A stretch of DNA of 64,000 nt from Avipropionibacterium sp050157065. GTDB taxonomy: Bacteria; Actinomycetota; Actinomycetes; Propionibacteriales; Propionibacteriaceae. The notes beneath the pieces were generated by a model that was not told the DNA's origin, searched no databases, and worked only from the letters and a program-made list of their open reading frames with translations. Numbering within the stretch: the first letter of the stretch is position 1; the number at the start of each line of letters is the position of its first letter. The position numbers and the translations under genes are program-made. Below, in pieces: positions 6,472 to 15,700 of this stretch. The DNA lies in NCBI GenBank assembly GCA_050157065.1, contig CP189573.1. The stretch is one strand, 5' to 3'.

Positions 6472-9039
6472 ATGGGCCCGGTGAACCTCACCGACCGCAT
6501 CCCGTCCGCCACCTCGGCCGGGACCGCTGGGGTCGACGCCGACGCGCTGTACGAGGCCTTCACCGACTGGGCGACCGCGGGTGGGCTGGAGCTCTACCCG
6601 CACCAGGACGAGTCGCTGATCGAGATCCTCGCCGGATCGAACCTGATCCTCGCCACCCCGACCGGATCGGGGAAGTCGCTGGTCGCACTGGCCGCCCACT
6701 TCACCGCGCTGGCCGACGACCGGGTCAGCTTCTACACCGCTCCCATCAAGGCGCTCGTCAGCGAGAAGTTCTTCGCGCTGTGCGAGGTGTTCGGGGCCGA
6801 CAACGTCGGCATGGTGACCGGTGACGCGTCGGTGAACGCCGACGCCCCGATCATCTGCTGCACCGCCGAGATCCTGGCCAACATCGCCCTGCGTGAAGGG
6901 GCCGGCGCCGACATCGGCATGGTGATCATGGACGAGTTCCACTTCTACTCCGAGCCGGACCGCGGCTGGGCGTGGCAGGTGCCACTGCTCGAGCTGCCGC
7001 AGGCGCAGTTCGTGCTGATGTCGGCGACCCTGGGCGACGTCACCATGTTCGCCGATGATCTTGCCCGCCGTACGGGTCGGGAGTCGGCGGTCATCACCGG
7101 GACCGAACGACCGGTCCCGCTGGAGTACGCGTGGGCCACCACGCCGCTGAACGACACGATCACCGAGCTGTTGGAAGCCGATCGTGCCCCGATCTACGTC
7201 GTCCACTTCACCCAGGCCGCCGCCCTGGAGCGGGCGCAGGGGTTGTTGTCGGTGAACGTGTGCAGTCGTGCCGAGCGTGACCAGATCGCCGAACGGATCG
7301 GCAACTTCCGGTTCGCAGCCGGATTCGGTCGTACGCTCTCGCGGCTGGTCCGCGCGGGGATCGGGGTGCACCACGCCGGGATGCTGCCGAAGTACCGGCG
7401 CCTGGTGGAACAGCTCGCCCAGGACGGGCTGCTCAAGATCATCTGCGGCACCGACACCCTGGGCGTCGGGATCAACGTGCCGATCCGGTCGGTGGTGATG
7501 ACCGGGCTGACCAAGTTCGACGGGACGAAGCAACGGATGCTGCGGGTGCGCGAGTTCCACCAGATCGTGGGGCGCGCCGGACGGGCCGGGTACGACACCC
7601 GCGGCTGGGTGGTGGTCCAGGCGCCCGAGCACGTGATCGAGAACGTCCGTGCCGTGGCGAAGGCCGGGGACGACCCGAAGAAGCAGAAGAAGGTGCAGAA
7701 GAAGAAGGCGCCCGACGGCTTCGTCAGCTGGACCGAGGAGACGATGGATCGCCTGCTGGCCTCGGATCCGGAGCCGTTGCAGCCGCGGCTGCGGGTCTCG
7801 CACTCGATGTTGATCAACGTGCTGGCCCGCCAGGGCAACCCGGTGGCGGCGATGGAGCAGCTGCTGCGCGACAACCATCAGGACGAGGCGTCGCGGCGTC
7901 GGCTGCGCCGCCACGCCGTCGTGCTGGCCCGGGAGTTGATCACCTCCGGGGCGGTCCGCCGACTGCCCGAGGCCCGGGAGGACGGTCGGCGCTACGAGTT
8001 GACCCTGGAGCTGCAGCGTGACTTCGCGCTGAACCAGCCACTCGCCCCGTTCGCGCTGGCCGTGCTGGACACCCTGGATCCCGAGGGCGAGTCGTACGCC
8101 GTGGACGTGGTGTCGGTGATCGAGGCGATCCTGGAGGATCCGCGGCAGGTGTTGTGGGCACAGGAAAGGGCCGCCCGGGGTGAGGCGATCGGCGCGATGA
8201 AGGCCGACGGCATCGAGTACGAGGAGCGGATGGAGCTGGTCGAGCAGATCACCTGGCCCAAACCGCTGGCCGAACTGCTCGAGCACACCCTGGGGCTGTA
8301 CCGGCAGACCCACCCGTGGGTGGACCCCGAGGCGCTGTCGCCGAAGTCGGTGGTGCGCGAGATGTACCTCGGCGGCATGACCTTCGGTGAGTACGTGTCG
8401 CTGTACGGGTTGAGCCGCAGTGAAGGCGTCCTGCTGCGCTACCTGACCGATGCGTACCGGACACTGCGGCACTCGGTGCCGGAGGCGCAGGTGACCGACG
8501 AACTCGACGACATCGTGGACTGGTTGGGCGAGTTGATCAGGCAGACCGACTCCAGCCTGCTCGACGAATGGGAGGACCTGGTCAACCCGACCCCGAGCAA
8601 GGCGTCGGCGGTCAAGGTGGCCCCACCACCGCGACCGATCACCGGCAACGAACGCGCCTTCACCGTGCTGGTGCGCAACGCGATGTTCCGGAAGGTGGAG
8701 CTGGCTGCCCGGGACCGGGCCGACGAGCTGGCCGCACAGGAGGTCCGTACGGCCGAGTTGGTGGAGCCACCGCTGAAGGTGATCATGGACGCCGACCGGT
8801 GGGGCGACGACCTGGACGCGTACTACGACGAGCACGACTCGATCGGGATCGACGCGGCGGCCCGAGCACCGGGGATGTTGCAGGTCGACAAGGGCCGCGG
8901 ACGGTGGGAGCTGCGGCAGGTGATCGACGACCCCGAGGGCAACCGGGACTGGGCGATCGAGGCGTGGGTCGACCTACCGCTCAGTGACGCGGCCGGTGCG
9001 GCGATCATCCAGACGGTCGGACTGCGCCGCCTCGACTGA
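6472..9039 (+). CDS. Ski2-like DEAD/DEAH-box helicase with DUF3516-type C-terminal region
   Basis: 855 residues from the ATG at 6472, which has a GAGAAGG ribosome site. The helicase core holds Walker A (ATPTGSGKSLVALAAHF), motif II (DEFHFY), motif III (SATLGD), the Ski2-type HHAGMLPKYRR and motif VI (QIVGRAGRAGYDTRGW). The remaining 450 residues match the layout of the actinobacterial DUF3516 helicases. Such proteins are ATP-driven RNA or DNA unwinding enzymes; the exact substrate of this branch is not established. It is divergent from dnaK across the HAIR region, so heat-shock control is possible. Its last 66 bases overlap the end of the convergent cutinase gene. Confidence 0.9.
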   Translation: MGPVNLTDRIPSATSAGTAGVDADALYEAFTDWATAGGLELYPHQDESLIEILAGSNLILATPTGSGKSLVALAAHFTALADDRVSFYTAPIKALVSEKFFALCEVFGADNVGMVTGDASVNADAPIICCTAEILANIALREGAGADIGMVIMDEFHFYSEPDRGWAWQVPLLELPQAQFVLMSATLGDVTMFADDLARRTGRESAVITGTERPVPLEYAWATTPLNDTITELLEADRAPIYVVHFTQAAALERAQGLLSVNVCSRAERDQIAERIGNFRFAAGFGRTLSRLVRAGIGVHHAGMLPKYRRLVEQLAQDGLLKIICGTDTLGVGINVPIRSVVMTGLTKFDGTKQRMLRVREFHQIVGRAGRAGYDTRGWVVVQAPEHVIENVRAVAKAGDDPKKQKKVQKKKAPDGFVSWTEETMDRLLASDPEPLQPRLRVSHSMLINVLARQGNPVAAMEQLLRDNHQDEASRRRLRRHAVVLARELITSGAVRRLPEAREDGRRYELTLELQRDFALNQPLAPFALAVLDTLDPEGESYAVDVVSVIEAILEDPRQVLWAQERAARGEAIGAMKADGIEYEERMELVEQITWPKPLAELLEHTLGLYRQTHPWVDPEALSPKSVVREMYLGGMTFGEYVSLYGLSRSEGVLLRYLTDAYRTLRHSVPEAQVTDELDDIVDWLGELIRQTDSSLLDEWEDLVNPTPSKASAVKVAPPPRPITGNERAFTVLVRNAMFRKVELAARDRADELAAQEVRTAELVEPPLKVIMDADRWGDDLDAYYDEHDSIGIDAAARAPGMLQVDKGRGRWELRQVIDDPEGNRDWAIEAWVDLPLSDAAGAAIIQTVGLRRLD

Positions 9040-10305
9040 TTCGTACGCGTCTGATTCGTACGCGTCTGATTCGTTCGTGTCGGCGTCAGCGTCGGCCGTT
9101 GCCTCGTCGCCGGTCACCGCGTCAGCGACCACACCGTCGAGGGCTGCGCTCGCCTCGCGTCGGCGGTACAGCTGGACCAGCGCCACCGCGAGCGCGACCA
9201 ACATCGACGCCCCGACGCCACCGATGACGATGGTCAGCGGCCCGAGGACGGGTTCCTTGGGGACCGGCGGTGGCACCGGGCTCGGCCCCGGGATCGCATC
9301 GCGAATGTCGGAAACTGCGCGATCGACCGCCGGGGTGACGAGGTCCGGGGTGTAGGCGTGGTGCGGGGCGCCGGCCCGGTCGATCTCCTCCTGCGTGGCG
9401 CCCTGGTTGACGATCACGCGATAGAGCGCCGGCCCGGCGTCACACACCATGTCGCCGTCGTTGCACAGCGACTGCACCCGCGACTGGAGATCGTGCGGGA
9501 CGGTCAGCCGGTTGGCGTCGGCGGCCGTCCCGATCTCGGCCGGCTCGGCCCGACCCTGGCCCAACTCGAGCACCGCGCGTACCCCGTCGGCCGTCGCCTG
9601 GGACTGCCCGCCCGCCTCGCGACCCTGCAATGCCTCGTGACGGATGTAGTACATCGAGGCGGTCAGGCCGGTGGCCTCGGGTCCGGCGGTGCCGGCGACC
9701 TCGGTGACCGTCTGGCCGACGTGGTGCCCGGGATTGCCGAGCAGCACCGCGGTCAGCAGCTGGTCGGCCGGGCCGAGGTCGGCCAGTACCTCGTTGAGCA
9801 CCTGTGCACCCTGGGAGTAGCCGACCAGGATCCACTTCTCGTCGGGGCAGCGGCGCTGCGAGTCCTGCAGCGCCGCGGTGGTCGACTCGACGCCGGTGTT
9901 GACGCTGTCGAAGAAGACGGCGGCCGGGAGTTCGGCGCCGAACAGCAGCTCACCGAGGTCGGACTCGAGGAGCGTGTCCGGACCGACCGCCGGATAGTCC
10001 ACGTACAACTCGCGGACCGTGCCCTGCCCGGCGCGCGGCACGTTCGCGGTCCGGTCGGCGAAGGCCTCACGCCAGCTGTTGACCATGCCGCCGTAGGGCG
10101 GTTCCTCCAACGAACCCCTCGCGCCGATGAACAGAAAGTCCGCGCAGGCCATTTCGTCGGCCTGGCCCGACGGCGCCGGGGCCGGGGCCCAGGTCAACCC
10201 ACCGGCGGCGTGGGCGGGCGCGGCCGGGAGCAGGGTCGCCATCAGCAGCAGGACCGCCCCCAGCCACGCCGTGACTCCTCCCCCGCCCGAATTCCTCATG
10301 TGCAC
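8974..10305 (-). CDS. Cutinase-family serine esterase, secreted and membrane-anchored
   Basis: 443 residues from a GTG at 10305 (an ATG two codons later, at 10299, is equally possible; no clear ribosome site). A signal peptide (AWLGAVLLLMATLLPAAPAHA) is followed by the cutinase signature (CADFLFIGARGS), the nucleophile elbow GYSQGA with Ser at about residue 164, and a late His (HHAYTPD). A membrane helix lies near residues 347-371 (TIVIGGVGASMLVALAVALV), followed by an acidic cytoplasmic tail of about 70 residues with repeated ESDAY. Typical cutinases are about 200 residues, so the anchor and tail are additions. Predicted to hydrolyse esters at the cell surface. The gene end overlaps the helicase gene by 66 bases. 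Confidence 0.85.
   Translation of the reverse strand: MHMRNSGGGGVTAWLGAVLLLMATLLPAAPAHAAGGLTWAPAPAPSGQADEMACADFLFIGARGSLEEPPYGGMVNSWREAFADRTANVPRAGQGTVRELYVDYPAVGPDTLLESDLGELLFGAELPAAVFFDSVNTGVESTTAALQDSQRRCPDEKWILVGYSQGAQVLNEVLADLGPADQLLTAVLLGNPGHHVGQTVTEVAGTAGPEATGLTASMYYIRHEALQGREAGGQSQATADGVRAVLELGQGRAEPAEIGTAADANRLTVPHDLQSRVQSLCNDGDMVCDAGPALYRVIVNQGATQEEIDRAGAPHHAYTPDLVTPAVDRAVSDIRDAIPGPSPVPPPVPKEPVLGPLTIVIGGVGASMLVALAVALVQLYRRREASAALDGVVADAVTGDEATADADADTNESDAYESDAYESVEAAQSDRLDDRRTGRVTER
9038..9082. repeat. 15-bp tandem repeat at the tail-to-tail gene overlap
   Basis: GATTCGTACGCGTCT occurs twice (9038-9052, 9053-9067) and a third, diverged copy follows. It begins inside the helicase stop codon and encodes the repeated ESDAY of the cutinase tail on the other strand. 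Confidence 0.85.
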
Positions 10306-10350
10306 CAGTCAAACATCGGACACAAGGCGGTCCACGCCTGACCGCCCGGC

Positions 10351-10385
10351 CACCCCACCCCCGACCGGTCGGTTTGCGGAATCTC
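10351..10385 (+). repeat. Dispersed intergenic repeat, copy A
   Basis: A C-rich lead (CACCCCACCC) is followed by CGACCGGTC, a short variable stretch and TTTGCGGAATC. The same arrangement is found at 11441-11476 and 31341-31380, with an inverted diverged copy at 11380-11403. It lies in the spacer after the AbiEi-like gene. Confidence 0.75.
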
Positions 10386-11322
10386 ACCGAGTGGCCCCAC
10401 GCGTCCGGCGCCGGCGCGGCCGGGGCGGTGTCCAGCCGCGATCCTCGAGGGTGGTGCGGACCATCCGCCGTACCCAGTCGGGGCTCTCGGTCAGCTGGTG
10501 CCAGGTGAATCTGAGGACCGCCCAGCCCGAGGCCACCAGCTCGGCCTGCTTGAGCCGGTCCCGCTCGAAGGCGACCCGGGTCTCGGAGCCGCTCCCGTGC
10601 AGCCCGTGGAAGGTGTAGCCGTCGACCTCGATCCCGACCTTGAACTCCTCGTAGGCCAGATCGATCAGGAATCGGGTGCCGGACAGGTTGACCGCGAAGT
10701 TGGAGACCCACCCCTGAGGTCCGCCGTCGCGCAGCACCAGGTGTGCCTCCCGCTCGGCCGGCGACCACGGCTCGTCCCGGGCGTCGTGGAGGAATCGCCG
10801 TCGGATCGGGTTGGCCAGCCGGTACCGGGTCGTCCGCAGTACCTCGTCCATCTGCTGCAAGGTGGCCAGCCCCTGCCGCAGCACCTCGCCCATGGCGTGG
10901 CCCTGGTCCCGGGTGCACAGGTCGAGCGCGGTCATCGCCGGACTGCTGACCCGGGCGCCGCCGACCTCGACGACATGCTCGTCCGGGACCTCCCACCGGA
11001 CCAGCTTCACGCCCGCCGGGGCCCGCCGCTTGGTGCGCGTGGCGAGCACGATGGTGGACACCTTGGTCTGCGGCAGGAAGGTGAGCCGCGCCGCCGCCTC
11101 GCCCAGGAACACCGCATCGGGATGCCACCTGGCCACGGCTCGGAGTCGGACCTCGATGTCGTCCTTGCTCTCGGCCCGCACGTAGACGCCCGGACACACC
11201 GCCACCAGCACCTTCCGTTTCAGCAGGTACTGCAGAGCGTGTCGCAGGTTCGGGTGCTCCCGGCCGACGATCACGCCGCCGCCGGTGGCCAACAGGTGCT
11301 CGACGTCGTCATAGGTCTTCAT
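10384..11322 (-). CDS. AbiEi-antitoxin-like / DUF559 endonuclease-like protein
   Basis: 312 residues. The N-terminal two thirds resemble the AbiEi antitoxin fold: a winged-helix start (HALQYLLKRKVLVAVCPGVYV) and the domain with ALDLCTRDQG. The C-terminal third is a DUF559 (Vsr-like restriction-fold) domain with the core (FLIDLAYEEFKVGIEVDGY) and RDRLKQAELVASGWAVLRFTW. The AbiEi-DUF559 combination is common in actinobacteria, usually without the AbiEii toxin, and no nucleotidyltransferase partner is present here. Role unproven; DNA binding or nicking is plausible. Dispersed repeats flank the gene on both sides. The ribosome site is weak. Confidence 0.75.
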   Translation of the reverse strand: MKTYDDVEHLLATGGGVIVGREHPNLRHALQYLLKRKVLVAVCPGVYVRAESKDDIEVRLRAVARWHPDAVFLGEAAARLTFLPQTKVSTIVLATRTKRRAPAGVKLVRWEVPDEHVVEVGGARVSSPAMTALDLCTRDQGHAMGEVLRQGLATLQQMDEVLRTTRYRLANPIRRRFLHDARDEPWSPAEREAHLVLRDGGPQGWVSNFAVNLSGTRFLIDLAYEEFKVGIEVDGYTFHGLHGSGSETRVAFERDRLKQAELVASGWAVLRFTWHQLTESPDWVRRMVRTTLEDRGWTPPRPRRRRTRGATR

Positions 11323-11379
11323 GTCCTACAGGTGCGACGAGGCGGCCTCGGCGGTTCAGCGGATTCGGTGAGCTGTGGA

Positions 11380-11403
11380 GAATTCCTCGAAACGACCGGT
11401 CGG
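11380..11403 (-). repeat. Dispersed intergenic repeat, copy B (diverged, inverted)
   Basis: On the minus strand it reads CCGACCGGTCGTTT, then GAGGAATTC, matching the core order of copies A, C and D with a few changes. It lies head to head with copy C. Confidence 0.5.
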
Positions 11404-11440
11404 CTGTGGAGAAGTGGTGGGGCCACGCCTGCGCGCCGCC

Positions 11441-11476
11441 CCGCCCCACCCGTCGACCGGTCGCTCTGCGGAATCG
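11441..11476 (+). repeat. Dispersed intergenic repeat, copy C
   Basis: CCGCCCCACCC, then CGACCGGTC and CTCTGCGGAATCGG. It lies in the 270-base gap between the AbiEi-like gene and the aminotransferase gene, where no gene is seen. Confidence 0.75.
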
Positions 11477-11592
11477 GTCGCGGTATCGGGTCCCGGGCGG
11501 GGCGGATCAGGCCCTGCGAGGCGGGACGGTGGCGGGGGGTAGCTGTCACGGGAGTGGGCGGCGGGCGGGATGTGTTGTGGCAAGGTCGAGGC

Positions 11593-12639
11593 ATGGCAGC
11601 GGAGAACCCTTGGCGCGACCTGTTCACCCCGAGCGGCACCTACCTGAACACGGCATCGGTCGGGCTTCCGTCACGGCAGACGGCTGACGTGGTCCGCAGC
11701 CACGTCGAGCAGTGGGCCGCCGGCGAGCTCGATCTGATGGCCTACCACGACACGATGGACGAAGCGCGGGAACGCTACGCCCGACTCACCGGTCTACCGG
11801 TGGATTCGGTCCACCTCGGCAGCCAGACCTCGGTGTTGGTCGGCCAGGTCGCGGCCTCGCTGCCGGACGGCGCCGACGTGGTGCTGGCCGAGGGGGACTA
11901 CGCCTCCCTCAGCTTTCCGCTGCTGGCGCAGCAACCGCGGATCAGCGTCCGGGTGGTCCCGCTGACCGGGTTGGCTGACGCCGTCGGAGAGCGGACCACC
12001 CTGGTGGCGGCGTCGACCGTGCAGTCCGCGGACGGGACGGTGCTCGACCTCGCCGCGGTGCAGCAAGCGGCGGCCCGGGTCGGCGCAGAGCTGCTGGTGG
12101 ACGCCACCCAGTCGGCGGGCTGGCTACCGCTGGACCTGTCGGCGGTCGGCTACACCACCTGTTCGGCCTACAAGTGGTTGATGGCTCCCCGCGGGGCGGC
12201 GTTCGGGTCGGTTCGTGCCGACCTGGTCGAAGGGCTCACCCCGGTCAACGCCAACATGGCCGGTGCAGATCCGGCGTCCGGCCTGTACGGCAGCGTCTTC
12301 ACGCCTCGTGGCAATGCGCACCGGTTCGACGTCTCCCCGGCCTGGCCGGCATGGGCAGGCGCGGTGACCTCCCTTGATCTGCTCACCAGGATCGGGGTGC
12401 CGGCGATCCATGCGCACGACACCGCCCTGGCAGCACGATGCGCCGAACAACTGGGCGTCGCGTCCCATGACTCGGCGATCATCGCCGTCCAGGTGGCCAG
12501 CGACCCGCTGGCGACTCTGGCGGCAGCCGGGGTCACCGCCGTCCAGCGCGCGGGGCGGCTGCGGTTGGCCTTCCACCTGTACAACACCGAGGCCGACGTC
12601 GACCGGGTCGTGGAGCTCATCAAGCCCTTCCTGCCTTGA
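11593..12639 (+). CDS. Class V aminotransferase / cysteine desulfurase-like PLP enzyme
   Basis: 348 residues from the ATG at 11593 (preceded by AAGGTCGAGG). It has the fold type I features of the family: substrate loop TYLNTASVGLPS, Asp of LLVDATQSAGWLPLDL that holds the PLP nitrogen, and the Schiff-base lysine in CSAYKWLMAPRG (Lys194). It is somewhat shorter than NifS/SufS (about 400) and has no Cys loop typical of desulfurases, so kynureninase- or epimerase-like chemistry is equally possible. It stands alone and ends before a strong terminator. Confidence 0.8.
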   Translation: MAAENPWRDLFTPSGTYLNTASVGLPSRQTADVVRSHVEQWAAGELDLMAYHDTMDEARERYARLTGLPVDSVHLGSQTSVLVGQVAASLPDGADVVLAEGDYASLSFPLLAQQPRISVRVVPLTGLADAVGERTTLVAASTVQSADGTVLDLAAVQQAAARVGAELLVDATQSAGWLPLDLSAVGYTTCSAYKWLMAPRGAAFGSVRADLVEGLTPVNANMAGADPASGLYGSVFTPRGNAHRFDVSPAWPAWAGAVTSLDLLTRIGVPAIHAHDTALAARCAEQLGVASHDSAIIAVQVASDPLATLAAAGVTAVQRAGRLRLAFHLYNTEADVDRVVELIKPFLP

Positions 12640-12670
12640 CGTCCCCGCGCGACACCCCCCGACGAAGGGC

Positions 12671-12700
12671 ATACCCCCGGCCCTGCCGGGGGTATTTTTT
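12671..12700 (+). terminator. Rho-independent terminator after the aminotransferase
   Basis: A perfect 11-bp stem, ATACCCCCGGC (12671-12681) with GCCGGGGGTAT (12685-12695), loop CCT, then a run of six T. It is the clearest intrinsic terminator in the window, and it ends only 19 bases before narG. Confidence 0.95.
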
Positions 12701-12706
12701 CTCCGC

Positions 12707-12712
12707 TATGGT
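12707..12712 (+). promoter_or_regulatory. narG -10 box (leaderless start)
   Basis: TATGGT ends six bases before the narG ATG, and no ribosome site is present, so the transcript probably begins at the start codon. The -35 region would fall inside the terminator stem. Confidence 0.6.
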
Positions 12713-12718
12713 CACTCC

Positions 12719-15700
12719 ATGAGCGACGCTCGGGTTGGAGTGGACGGTCCGGCATCAGATGCCCTGCTGGCGGTGGGCAAGTTCTTCTCGCGCTGGGACG
12801 AGACCGATGACGGTCGCGCGGTGTTCCGCAAGGGCGGGCGCGCGGGAGACGTCTTCTACCGGGATCGGTGGAGCCACGACAAGGTGGTCCGATCCACCCA
12901 CGGGGTCAACTGCACCGGCTCGTGTTCGTGGAAGGTGTACGTCCGCGACGGCATCATCACCTGGGAGTCGCAGCAGACCGACTACCCCTCCACCGGCGCC
13001 GATCGGCCGGAGTACGAACCGCGCGGCTGCCCGCGCGGGGCGGCGTTCTCCTGGTACACCTACTCCCCCACGCGGGTCCGCTACCCGTACGGCCGTGGGG
13101 TCCTGATCGACATGTACCGCGAGGCGCGTCGCCGGCTGGGCGACCCGGTGCTCGCGTGGGCCGAGATCACCGGTGATCCGGAGAAGCGTCGCCGCTACCA
13201 GCAGGCCCGGGGCAAGGGCGGCCTGGTCCGCATCTCGTGGGACGAGGCGATGGAGATCGCCGCGGCGGCCCAGGTCCACACGATCAAGGCCTACGGTCCG
13301 GACCGGATCAGTTCGTTCTCCCCGATTCCGGCGATGTCGATCGTGTCGCACGCGATCGGGACCCGGTTCAACCACCTCATCGGTGGCGCGATGACGTCCT
13401 TCTACGACTGGTACGCCGACCTGCCGGTCGCGTCGCCGCAGGTGTTCGGCGACCAGACCGACGTCCCGGAGTCCGGCGACTGGTGGGACAGCACGTACCT
13501 GATGATGTGGGGCTCCAACGTCCCGGTCACCCGTACGCCGGACGCCCACTGGATGGCCGAGGTCCGCTACCGCGGGACGAAGGTGGTGTCGGTCAGCCCC
13601 GACTACGCCGACAACACCAAGTTCGCCGACGAGTGGCTGCCCGCCCAGGCCGGGACCGATGCCGCGCTCGCGATGGCGATGGGGCACGTGATCCTCAAGG
13701 AGTTCTTCGTCGACCGTCGGGTCGACTTCTTCACCGACTACGTCAAGCAGTTCACCGACCTGCCGTTCCTGGTGCGCTTGGTCGACCATCCCGGCGGACA
13801 GGGCCTGGTGCCGTCGAAGTTCCTGACCGCCAAGGACCTCGACCCCGCGACCGAGGCGGCCGATCCGGCGTTCAAGCTGGCACTGTGGGACAACGCGACC
13901 CAGGCCCCAGCGATCCCGAACGGGTCCATGGGGTTCCGCTACAACGACGCCGACGAGGGTGACTGGAACCTCGACCTGGGCGACATCGACCCGGCACTGT
14001 CGATCATGGAGACCGAGGGCTGGGAGTCGGCGCAGGTCGCCCTGCCGGCCTTCGTCGACCCCTCCGGTGCCGGCTCGGTGCTGCAGCGTGGGGTTCCGGC
14101 CCGGCGGGTGGGTGATCACCTGGTCACCACGGTGTTCGACCTGATGCTGGCGCAGTACGGCGTCGCCCGCGGCGACCTGCCGGGTGAGTGGCCGTCCGGC
14201 TACGACGACCCCAGCACCCCGTACACCCCGGCCTGGCAGGCCGAGCTCACCTCGGTGCCGGCGGAGGCGGCGGTACGGATCGCGCGCGAGTTCGCCACCA
14301 ACGCCGAACAGTCCGACGGCCGTTCCATGATCATCATGGGGGCCGGGATCTGCCAGTGGTTCCACGGCGACGTCACCTATCGGGCGATCCTGGCGATGTT
14401 GATGTTGACCGGCTGCATGGGCCGTAACGGTGGCGGCTGGGCCCACTACGTCGGCCAAGAGAAGTGTCGCCCGCTGACGGGGTGGTTCAACCTGGCCAAC
14501 GGCCTCGACTGGTCCCGACCACCGCGGACCATGATCGGCACGGCCTATTGGTACATGCACACCGACCAGTGGCGTACCGACGGCTACTCCGCCGATGCAC
14601 TCACCTCCCCGTTGTCCGGTGGCAGCATCGACGGCATGCACACCGCCGACGCGATCGCGCTGTCGGCCCGGCTCGGCTGGATGCCGTTCTATCCGCAGTT
14701 CGACCGGAACCCGCTCGACCTGGCCGACGAGGCGATGGCGGCGGTCGAGGCCGGCGAGTCGCCCGACGTCGGCAGTTGGGTGGCCGAGCAACTCAAGTCG
14801 GGCAAGTTGCGCTCCGCGATCGAGGACGTCGACGCCCCGGAGAACTGGCCCAGAACCCTGACCCTGTGGCGATCCAACCTGTTCGGGTCGTCGGCCAAGG
14901 GCAACGAGTACTTCCTGCGTCACCTGCTCGGCACCCACCACAACGTCCGTGAGAACCACCACGGCAACGACCAGCGGCCCAGCACCGTGACGTGGCACGA
15001 GGACGCCCCGGAGGGGAAGCTCGACCTACTGCTGAGCGCGGACTTCCGGATGACCTCGACCACCCTGTTGTCCGACATCGTGCTGCCGGCGGCGACCTGG
15101 TACGAGAAGCACGACCTGTCCTCGACCGACATGCACCCGTTCGTGCACGCGTTCACCCCGGCCATCGACCCGCCGTGGGAGGCCCGTAGTGACTTCGAGG
15201 TGTTCCACCTGCTGGCGACCGAACTCTCCAAGCAGGCAAGGACACATCTGGGGAAGCGGTACGACCTGGTCGCCACCCCGATGCAGCACGACACCCCCGG
15301 CCAGATCGCCCAACCCGGCGGGGTCGTCCCGGACTGGCGGGACACCGCCCTGCCGGCGAAGCCGGGCCTGAACCTGCCCAACCTGACCGTGGTCGAGCGG
15401 GACTACACCGCGATCGCCGACAAGCTGGCGACCGTCGGGCCGCTCGCCGACCGGCTCGGCTTCACCACCAAGAACATCACCTTCGACGTCACCGAACAGG
15501 TCGGCCAGCTCGGCCAGCAGAACGGGGTGATGTTGGGTGGTGCCGGTGAGGGCCGACCGGCCATCGACACCGACGCCAAGTTCGCCGAGGCGGTGTTGAT
15601 GTTCTCCGGCACGACCAACGGTGCCCTGGCGGTCCAGGGGTTCGAGCACCTGGAGAAGCGAACCGGGCGACGGCTCGCCGACCTTGCCGAAGGGTCGGAC

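Noticed and set aside
6325..8835. An 836-codon open frame opposite the helicase
   Set aside because: Antisense shadow; the helicase motifs on the plus strand are complete.
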